Under the pieces are notes generated by a model. The model made no database searches and was not told the origin of the DNA. It saw nothing but the letters and a program-made list of their open reading frames with translations. A stretch of DNA of 7,216 bases from Akkermansiaceae bacterium UBA1518 (lineage in GTDB: Bacteria; Verrucomicrobiota; Verrucomicrobiia; Verrucomicrobiales; Akkermansiaceae), in the NCBI GenBank assembly GCA_002323895.1, contig DCQM01000214.1, forward strand, positions 1 through 7,216, read 5' to 3'. This document shows positions 1-5,821 of the stretch, in pieces; positions within the stretch are counted from its first letter, which is position 1; each line of letters opens with the position of its first letter. The translations under genes and the position numbers were made by a program.

Positions 1-1496
1 TAATTGGTATCGGACTTTTTGGCTGGGAGCAGAGGTTCTTTATTCAACGCAGGAATCAGGCTTGCTAAATGTCTCTTGATTTCAGCATACCGATTATCTG
101 TTGATAGATTTGTCCATTCGTGGGGATCGTTTTTGTGATCGTAAAGCTCTTCGCTGCCATCGGCGTAACGAATATAGCGGTGTTGCCGGGACCGAACTGC
201 ATGGTTATTTTTCCCTTGAGTAGTGATAGCAACTCTTTCCTGTTCCGATTCCGGCTTTTTAAGCAGCTTGAGGAAGCTCTTTCCTTCTAAGGTTTGTGGT
301 GGGTCTTTTAGATCACAGATTTCAATCAAGGTTGGAAAGAGGTCGAGAAGGCTGACAGGCGTGTCACATCTTGTTTTTGGTCGGGTGTGTTTGGGGGATA
401 CTACCATAAGTGGGACATGGGTCGTATTTTCCCACAGTGAAAATTTTTCCCAGTGCTGTTTTTCGCCAAGATGGTATCCGTGATCGCCCCAAAGAATGAT
501 GATAGTGTTGTTCGCGAGTGGGCCTTCATCTAAGGCGGTTAAAAGTTCTCCGACCATGTCATCTGCGAAAGAAAGAGATGCAAGGTATCCTTGGACAGCT
601 CTTTTCCACTGATTGTTAGCGACTATCCATTGGTGCCATTTATTCTTGGTCATTTTTCGAGCCGCTTTTGGTAAGTCTTCAATGTCCTGATTAAGGTGTT
701 TGGGCAGTTGAATCGACTCTATTGGAAAGCGTTCAAAGTATTTTTTTGGTGCATACCAAGGAACGTGAGGGCGGTAGATACCAACTGAAAGAAATAGCGG
801 TTTGTCATGGTTTTTGCCGAGTTGTTTTTTGGCCCAAGCGACAACTTTCGCATCAGCCATCTCCGAGGTTTTGATTGGGAGTGGAGCCCAATCGAAATGC
901 CCTCCATAGAACTCTTTGCTGCTGTTGATAGGCCATTTTTCGGGAACTACTTCGGCTGGCATTTGCTGCGTCAATGAGGGGAAATAAGCGTCCCACGCCT
1001 TGGCATCACTAAAACCAGAAAGATACTTCGGGTCAAAAAAAGTGTGTGCATGGAAGAGTTTGCCTGCGCCCAGTGTTTTGTAGCCCTGGTTTTTGAAGTG
1101 TTGTGGAAGATGCACGGCCGAGTCGACGAGCGACGTTGTCCGCCAGTCGTGAGCATTTTGGTATATGCCAGTGCTGGATGGCCGGAGCCCCATTAGTAGG
1201 CTAGTTCGTGATGCGTTGCATCCAGGTGCGCTGCAGTGCGCATTCGTGAATAATAAACCGCGTTCGGCTAGTTTGTCCATGTGAGGTGTGACTGCCTGCG
1301 GATGGCCGCCTAAGACTCCCACCCAATCGTTCAAGTCATCAATCGCGATAAAGAGAATGTTATGGGGCGATACTATTTCTTTATCATGGGCACCTGCTGA
1401 AGCTGCTGGCGACGCGAGTGCTAATGCCGACAAAGCGATAAGAGCGGAAGCAAATTTGGAAGCACGATCTGATGTTTCAAATTGCAGAATTTTCAT
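1..1496 (-). CDS. Exported iduronate-2-sulfatase-like sulfatase (3' end cut by window edge)
   Basis: This is a type I, formylglycine-dependent sulfatase that hydrolyses a sulfate ester, probably on a sulfated polysaccharide outside the cytoplasm. The 498 codons visible are open to the left edge. The match ends in the usual C-terminal region, so probably only a few residues are missing. Residues 1-34 are a signal peptide with a hydrophobic core at about 15-30 and a likely cleavage after SPAASA. The active-site signature is C93-N-A-S-R97, with C93 as the predicted formylglycine. By recall of human iduronate-2-sulfatase, the metal and catalytic residues are all present: D53, D54, K146 and H149 (GKLFH), H244 (RPHVPW), D338-H339 (WGDHG) and K351 (HWEKFS). 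This points to the IDS-like sulfatase subfamily; the substrate cannot be told. ATG at 1496 is the first in-frame ATG after an upstream stop. No Shine-Dalgarno is visible. A sulfatase-maturing enzyme must be encoded elsewhere. Confidence 0.95.
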   Translation of the reverse strand, partial: MKILQFETSDRASKFASALIALSALALASPAASAGAHDKEIVSPHNILFIAIDDLNDWVGVLGGHPQAVTPHMDKLAERGLLFTNAHCSAPGCNASRTSLLMGLRPSSTGIYQNAHDWRTTSLVDSAVHLPQHFKNQGYKTLGAGKLFHAHTFFDPKYLSGFSDAKAWDAYFPSLTQQMPAEVVPEKWPINSSKEFYGGHFDWAPLPIKTSEMADAKVVAWAKKQLGKNHDKPLFLSVGIYRPHVPWYAPKKYFERFPIESIQLPKHLNQDIEDLPKAARKMTKNKWHQWIVANNQWKRAVQGYLASLSFADDMVGELLTALDEGPLANNTIIILWGDHGYHLGEKQHWEKFSLWENTTHVPLMVVSPKHTRPKTRCDTPVSLLDLFPTLIEICDLKDPPQTLEGKSFLKLLKKPESEQERVAITTQGKNNHAVRSRQHRYIRYADGSEELYDHKNDPHEWTNLSTDNRYAEIKRHLASLIPALNKEPLLPAKKSDTN

Positions 1497-1504
1497 GTGC
1501 GTGA

Positions 1505-1531
1505 GTGATACATGAAATCTGGCTTTGTAAA
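1505..1531 (-). promoter_or_regulatory. Possible promoter of the sulfatase gene (TTTACA-N15-TATCAC)
   Basis: On the minus strand TTTACA (1531-1526) is followed after 15 bases by TATCAC (1510-1505). The sulfatase ATG begins only 9 bases after the second box, so a transcript from here would be nearly leaderless. This would fit the absence of a ribosome binding site. The 15-base spacing is shorter than the sigma-70 optimum, so this is a weak call. The same pair of boxes with the same spacing precedes the plus-strand gene at 5822. Confidence 0.25.
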
Positions 1532-1564
1532 AGGGTGAGTGAGACAGAGAAGTGCTGCTCCAAG

Positions 1565-3115
1565 CTATAATTTTATCAATTCATCAGATTCGATCCCCCT
1601 AATAATATTACGAACATCTAAAACCGAGAGCCCCATTTGTGCGGAAAATTTCACCAAGAGATTCCATTCACCAGCGGATAGTTCCCCATCCACTAGCGCC
1701 ATCATCACTAATAATTCTAGATCTTCCCGCTTGGCTGGACACGACTGGATATCACCTTTTTCTGCTTCGTCAAAGAGTTCTCTCATACGTTGCTTGGAGA
1801 CATTGTTTTTATTCCCCCATTTGGTCATGAGCTTATTCTCTTTCTTTTTTAATCCCCCTTCAGCGTGGATCATCGTGGCTAGTTGAAGAAAGGTCTGCTC
1901 AATTAGATTATTGTTTGGGATTTGTGGGGAGCCGGCTGCTGAAGAAGCTGCGGTTGTCATAGTTTCTGTTGATCCTTGGATGGTTTTGAATCGAGGGGTA
2001 AGCTTAGAATCTAAGGTAAGGTGTGGAGCAGGGAGTGGGGGAGGGAAGTTCGAGAGTCTGTCTTTGAGTATACGATTAGCCTGCTTCTTAGTCGTTTTTG
2101 AACGAAAGACAAAATAAGCAACGATGGCAAATACGATGATGAGTGGTAAGGCAATCGAGAAGGGGTTATGAGTCATGAGACTCGTGAAAATAACAATCAA
2201 GGCGATCAGTATTCCGACCACTAGGCTTGTCACAAAAGCTCCTAGATTAGCGAGGCCTCCCAGTAGTGGAATACGATAAAAGAGACTTAAGAACGATCTA
2301 AAGAAAAGATAGATGCCACCGATAATTGCTAAAATTCCGCCTATACGCGTAAGCCAGACGATCCTTCTGAAATCATTATTCATTTTGACTAAAGCCGCTT
2401 CGCGCTCACCATTCACTAAGTGATGTAGGATGCCGTCGTTTCTGATAAGTGAGGAGATTTCCCCCGTGACGTTTTCGAGCTTTTTGCCGACACCAGTTCC
2501 ATCGGAAATCACCCCAAAATAAGTTGCTGTTGGTGCGTTGGGTATCCCTTTGTAACGCACTCGTTCATCACCTAGCTTGTTGGGTTTTCCATTGGCGAGA
2601 TAGAGAATTCCGGACCTCCTGAGCTTTAGGCTATGCGCTTTATTGGTGAGTTCTAGTGACTTAACAGAAATACGCACGGGAGAATCAACAAAGTGAATGC
2701 GATCCTCGGTGATTCGCATATCACCTAGAATATAATGTGAAGGATATAGATCTCTGGAAGAGAGTTTTTGCTGTAGGCCGCTATTCCGGCTGTTTTTTTC
2801 CAGCCTCGAATGCCAACCTAACTTCCAAGTGGTATGTCCTTCTGAATCTGTGTCTTTATGCCAAGAATAGATTGTCGCACGACGCGACACTTTATGGTAA
2901 GAAACGAACTTTTTAATGTAATCGCCTGTAATAGGAATATCAGTATCTAACTTGTTGGTAAATGAGATAGGCTCACCGCTAGATTCGTAAGGAGATGAAA
3001 TCTGAGTGGCGTCATTAGCTGCTTCGTAATAATTAAAACGGCCTTCGTTTTGCCAGAGAGCAAGAACGCCAGTAATGACGATACTAGGGCCCCAGATACA
3101 CTTTCGATTGCTCAT
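1565..3115 (-). CDS. TMEM43 (LUMA) family membrane protein with C-terminal TerB-like domain
   Basis: This is a multi-domain membrane protein of 516 residues. Residues 7-21 form a first membrane segment followed directly by the NEGR motif (23-26) typical of the TMEM43 family. Residues about 30-250 are a large soluble domain. Three further membrane segments lie at about 252-272, 290-313 and 318-337, with the family-like RIPLLGGLANLGAF stretch between the first two. This one-plus-three topology matches eukaryotic TMEM43 and would put the large domain in the periplasm and the C-terminus in the cytoplasm. A Pro-rich and then Ser/Thr/Ala-rich linker (about 357-400) leads to an all-helical TerB-like domain at about 403-508. 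Its two half-sites are A-E-G-G-L-x3-E (418-426) and V-D-G-E-L-x3-E (475-483). TerB domains occur in tellurite/stress systems and bind metal. The function of bacterial TMEM43 proteins is unknown to me. The start is supported by AGGA seven bases upstream. The sulfatase gene follows after 68 bases. Confidence 0.85.
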   Translation of the reverse strand: MSNRKCIWGPSIVITGVLALWQNEGRFNYYEAANDATQISSPYESSGEPISFTNKLDTDIPITGDYIKKFVSYHKVSRRATIYSWHKDTDSEGHTTWKLGWHSRLEKNSRNSGLQQKLSSRDLYPSHYILGDMRITEDRIHFVDSPVRISVKSLELTNKAHSLKLRRSGILYLANGKPNKLGDERVRYKGIPNAPTATYFGVISDGTGVGKKLENVTGEISSLIRNDGILHHLVNGEREAALVKMNNDFRRIVWLTRIGGILAIIGGIYLFFRSFLSLFYRIPLLGGLANLGAFVTSLVVGILIALIVIFTSLMTHNPFSIALPLIIVFAIVAYFVFRSKTTKKQANRILKDRLSNFPPPLPAPHLTLDSKLTPRFKTIQGSTETMTTAASSAAGSPQIPNNNLIEQTFLQLATMIHAEGGLKKKENKLMTKWGNKNNVSKQRMRELFDEAEKGDIQSCPAKREDLELLVMMALVDGELSAGEWNLLVKFSAQMGLSVLDVRNIIRGIESDELIKL

Positions 3116-3122
3116 AAACTAT

Positions 3123-3126
3123 TCCT
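3123..3126 (-). promoter_or_regulatory. Shine-Dalgarno site of the TMEM43-TerB gene
   Basis: AGGA on the minus strand sits 7 bases before the ATG at 3115. It is the clearest ribosome binding site in the window and fixes the start used. The region between 3127 and 3210 is AT-rich and may hold the promoter, but I see no convincing -35/-10 pair. Confidence 0.55.
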
Positions 3127-3218
3127 AGTTTGCGGTTGTTTTTGTGAAAAATAATAGATTTCAAGTCATATTTAAGGGAGAAAAAAGAGTGGTCTGGTAT
3201 GATCGAGGGGTAATAAAT

Positions 3219-3242
3219 CTTCGAGCAACATTTGACTCGAAG
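3219..3242 (-). terminator. Hairpin after the LamG/TSP3 gene, possible terminator
   Basis: CTTCGAG (3219-3225) and CTCGAAG (3236-3242) form a perfect 7-bp inverted repeat around a 10-base loop, 13 bases beyond the stop codon of the LamG gene. The stem can extend by a G-T and an A-T pair. On the minus strand it is followed by ATTTATTA, not a clean T-run, so it may be a weak terminator or a transcript-stabilising hairpin. It suggests that the TMEM43-TerB gene may be separately transcribed. Confidence 0.45.
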
Positions 3243-3255
3243 GTGAAAAATAGAA

Positions 3256-5562
3256 CTATTGAACTTCCCTTACTCTGAAGAAAATTTTGTTTCTTTGTGC
3301 GAGTGCTGGGAGTTGCACTGTGGTGGTGTCGCCCTGACCGGGGATGTCATCGATCACCTCTTCCCATTCATCAAGTCCAAGAGTTTCTGAGATGTCGATG
3401 GAGTAGTTAGCTTGGCTTCGCGAGTTCCAAGTCAGAGATGCCTGGCCAGTATTTGGGTTATAAGAAATCTCGGTGATTGCGAGTTCAGCGGCCCCACCCC
3501 CAAACAATTCAATTGGAGTTGTTCCTCCTGCCAGGGCTGTTATTTGGTCCTCTTTTAGGGCGTCAGAATAAACGGCCAGGTCGTCGAGGCGGCCTGAAAG
3601 GCTATTTGTAGAATTGGGCTCACCACCGATTGTGAAGCTACCGTCGAGTGGCAGGAGATCAGGAATATTTGGTTTCTCAGCAACTTTAATGCCATCGACC
3701 CAGATCTCAAGATCTCCAGAGATTGTTCGCTGAAAGACGAAGTGTTGCCACTGGTTTTCAATCACAACGCCACCTGCCGTCAGGCGGCCCGGACCACAAC
3801 ATCCAGCGACATCGACGTAAACTGTTCCATCGCTCCATGGGGTGTGTGCTTGGAAACCTCGGGTGTTATTCGAGGCACTTGGGGCAATCAACCAGAAAGC
3901 GCTACTCTGAGTTGCGCCAGTATTGAATTGCCAGAAGCTCACAGCGACGGCATTGGTCGCATTAATTTTGTCGAAGTGTTGTCCGATGTCTACCATTGCC
4001 ATGGAGCCATCGCCAGGAAAGGCGAGGTCGAGGGCTTCATCTCCCGCGGTCCCTGAGGCGCCTTGGCCTTCAGTAGTAATCGCGGCATCAACAAGAAGTG
4101 AGGCGTCAGGAGCATTCCCCATTTGGTCGGCAGCTTGTCCATTGAAGTCATAGTAGACGAGGAGCTCCTGAGTTTGTGGAATGCTTTGGGCTGAAGTTGG
4201 ATCCGTATTAAACTGCAACTCGCTCGAATCACTGTAGCCATCATTGTCGCTGTCAGTTGAGTTTGGATCGGTTCCCGGCTGGTTGGAATCACGGAAGGGA
4301 AGATTTGGATTCTCAATACCATCAAGGAGTGAGTCATTATCACTATCGTTGTCGAGTGGATTGGTTCCGGTATTATTTAGATCAACAAAGATTCCAGTTC
4401 CACTTTCTACCCCATCTTTTAAGCCATCGTTGTCGGAGTCATCGTTATTTGGATCAGTACCCGCTACGAATTCATCGATATTTGACATGCCGTCATTATC
4501 GAGATCTTCATTGGCATCATTGGCGGTAGGATTGAGCCCGTTTGCTGTTTCGTAGGCATCGGGAATCCCATCGAAATCGGAATCATCATTGGCGGGGATC
4601 AGCGACCGAGGGTCATCTCCTGCCGCTAATTTAGCAATCTCATCTGAGCTTAAACTATCTGCGAAGATTGCGAAATCATCGATTTGACCACTGATATTGC
4701 TACCTTCGTTATCAGTTCCAATGAGAAGTTGACTGAAATCTGAAGGAAGAGCGCTGGTGTTATTGCCTGATAGAATAAGAGTACCATCAACCCAAACTTG
4801 TTTTAAAGCCCCATTTTTCTGGAAGACGATATGTCTCCATTGGCCAAGAGTGGTGATGCTTGAGCCATCTCCATTGATTCTTTGTGATGCGGTATCACAG
4901 CATCCTGCCGTATCGAAGTAAACATTACTGTTACTCCAGGTTGCATGGACCCCGATACCTCTCTGATTTCCACCAGTGCTTGGCGAGAGGGCTCGGAAAG
5001 ATGAGCTGGCGGTTACAGCACTTAGATTCTGCCAAAAGGAAATTGCGAATTGGTCTTGTCGTGCAGCGATATTGAAAATCCCTCCTGACTCTACTGTGAT
5101 ACCAGTTCCGTTTTGCCCAATATTTCCCATATCAATGGCTCTGTCTCCAGCCGCTCCACTTCTGCCTCCCCCATCATCAGTGTAAGCAGTAGTCCCCATT
5201 AAAGTTCCTTCGAATCCTTTAATGAGGTCATTTGTTTTGGTTGGTTCTGATGCCTCGTTAAAATCCCAAAAGGCTAAAATGTCCAGGAGCCCTGTCCTGA
5301 GAGGTCGAGACATGGGGGTTGTCGGATCTGAGGTGCTTAAAAGAGCTTCAAGCCCGTCATTGAATCCATCCCCATCCGTATCTGGATTAAGAGGATCTGT
5401 GCCGGTATCATTAGCATCAATATAAGTTCCAGTGTTTGTTTCTGCTCCGTCTAGAATCCCGTCTCCGTCAGTGTCAATTTCCTGTGCGGAGAGAGGAGCC
5501 GAAATCGCTATGGAGATCGCTAATAAAAAGGTCGCTTTTTTTTGGTACATCAAGGGTTTCAT
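3256..5562 (-). CDS. Secreted protein with thrombospondin-3-type calcium repeats and two LamG-like domains
   Basis: This 768-residue exported protein probably works at the cell surface in adhesion or glycan binding. Residues 1-26 are a signal peptide (cleavage after PLSA). Two TSP3-like calcium-binding repeats follow at 28-85 (DTDGDGILDG, DTDGDGFNDG), then a LamG/concanavalin-like jellyroll at about 95-316. Five more DxDxDG-type repeats occupy about 326-450, then a second jellyroll lies at about 466-685. Residues about 693-768 form a beta-rich C-terminal domain (TWNSRSQANYSIDIS, ending in FFRV), a pattern common at the end of secreted Verrucomicrobial proteins. Both jellyrolls carry the same motif, VYxDxAGCC, with adjacent cysteines at 221-222 and 588-589, then a QWxHxVFQ...VWVDG/IWVDG core. 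No catalytic domain is seen, so it is probably a binding or structural protein. No Shine-Dalgarno is evident before either M1 or M5; M1 is chosen for the Lys residues of the signal peptide. It diverges from the plus-strand gene at 5822. Confidence 0.9.
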   Translation of the reverse strand: MKPLMYQKKATFLLAISIAISAPLSAQEIDTDGDGILDGAETNTGTYIDANDTGTDPLNPDTDGDGFNDGLEALLSTSDPTTPMSRPLRTGLLDILAFWDFNEASEPTKTNDLIKGFEGTLMGTTAYTDDGGGRSGAAGDRAIDMGNIGQNGTGITVESGGIFNIAARQDQFAISFWQNLSAVTASSSFRALSPSTGGNQRGIGVHATWSNSNVYFDTAGCCDTASQRINGDGSSITTLGQWRHIVFQKNGALKQVWVDGTLILSGNNTSALPSDFSQLLIGTDNEGSNISGQIDDFAIFADSLSSDEIAKLAAGDDPRSLIPANDDSDFDGIPDAYETANGLNPTANDANEDLDNDGMSNIDEFVAGTDPNNDDSDNDGLKDGVESGTGIFVDLNNTGTNPLDNDSDNDSLLDGIENPNLPFRDSNQPGTDPNSTDSDNDGYSDSSELQFNTDPTSAQSIPQTQELLVYYDFNGQAADQMGNAPDASLLVDAAITTEGQGASGTAGDEALDLAFPGDGSMAMVDIGQHFDKINATNAVAVSFWQFNTGATQSSAFWLIAPSASNNTRGFQAHTPWSDGTVYVDVAGCCGPGRLTAGGVVIENQWQHFVFQRTISGDLEIWVDGIKVAEKPNIPDLLPLDGSFTIGGEPNSTNSLSGRLDDLAVYSDALKEDQITALAGGTTPIELFGGGAAELAITEISYNPNTGQASLTWNSRSQANYSIDISETLGLDEWEEVIDDIPGQGDTTTVQLPALAQRNKIFFRVREVQ
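3508..5481 (-). repeat. Internal duplication: [TSP3 repeats + LamG domain] x 2
   Basis: The LamG gene contains two copies of one module: residues 28-316 (5481-4615) and 326-685 (4587-3508). Each module has DxDxDG repeats that end in an xTDPT-like stretch, followed by a jellyroll opening with FWDFN or YYDFN and carrying the AGCC motif near its centre. The second module has five calcium repeats against two in the first. The protein copies are well diverged, so the duplication is old. Confidence 0.75.
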
Positions 5563-5660
5563 ATGATAGGAAACGCTAGGCTACTTCTAATAAATGAGTG
5601 CCGTCAATTAGCGAATTTTGAATGCCTAGGTTATCAGCTGTTGGAATATTTTCTGCCTAA

Positions 5661-5683
5661 GAGGTGAGAATGATTCTGAGGTG
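5661..5683 (+). promoter_or_regulatory. Direct repeat GAGGTG flanking a palindrome, in the divergent spacer
   Basis: GAGGTG occurs at 5661-5666 and 5678-5683, on either side of the perfect odd-centred palindrome AGAAT-G-ATTCT (5667-5677). This arrangement could be a protein-binding site in the spacer between the two divergent genes. The first GAGGTG also sits where a Shine-Dalgarno would be for a 10-codon ORF starting at 5670. The role is unknown. Confidence 0.25.
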
Positions 5684-5716
5684 GGGATATCAAAAAAGCT
5701 GAAAATTTTGTTTTTG

Positions 5717-5734
5717 AACAATAAAACTATTGTT
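5717..5734. promoter_or_regulatory. AT-rich dyad (AACAATA-AAAC-TATTGTT), possible operator
   Basis: A perfect 7-bp inverted repeat with a 4-base centre lies in the divergent intergenic region, about 90 bases before the plus-strand gene. The stem is AT-rich and no T-run follows in either direction. A protein-binding operator is therefore more likely than a terminator. No regulator gene is present in the window to match it with. Confidence 0.3.
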
Positions 5735-5765
5735 ATTCCCCGTTACCCTTTGAAACTAAACGACA

Positions 5766-5792
5766 TTTACATGCAACTTGTGTGAGTATCAT
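5766..5792 (+). promoter_or_regulatory. Possible promoter of the helical-repeat gene (TTTACA-N15-TATCAT)
   Basis: TTTACA (5766-5771) and TATCAT (5787-5792) are separated by 15 bases, with the ATG 29 bases after the second box. The box sequences resemble sigma-70 elements but the spacing is short. The same arrangement is found before the sulfatase gene, which raises interest slightly. Upstream sequence is AT-rich (5701-5735). Confidence 0.25.
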
Positions 5793-5821
5793 CGGTTTAA
5801 CCACTATTCAAAGAAGCTATC

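Noticed and set aside
223..483. An 86-codon plus-strand ORF in the sulfatase region
   Set aside because: It is antisense to the conserved sulfatase C-terminal half, including the DHG motif.
1..1496. Possibility that the sulfatase is a pseudogene
   Set aside because: Translation from 1496 to the left edge has no stop or frameshift and keeps all active-site residues; it is only cut by the window.
1539..1886. A 115-codon plus-strand ORF opposite the TerB end of the TMEM43 gene
   Set aside because: It lies wholly antisense to a coherent conserved domain, and its product has no recognisable features.
1565..3115. Reading the TerB domain as evidence of a tellurite-resistance or phage-defence operon
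   Set aside because: No other Ter components (such as TerC, TerD or TerY-like proteins), nucleases or effectors are in the window.
3742..4555. Several plus-strand ORFs of 76-104 codons within the LamG gene
   Set aside because: They are antisense to the LamG and calcium-repeat coding sequence. The Ser/Leu-rich strings mirror the Asp/Ser/Asn codons of the real gene.
4213..4587. Recurrent short similar strings that could suggest a repeat array or CRISPR
   Set aside because: They are Asp/Asn/Ser codon patterns of the TSP3-type repeats; spacing is irregular and there are no constant direct repeats with unique spacers.
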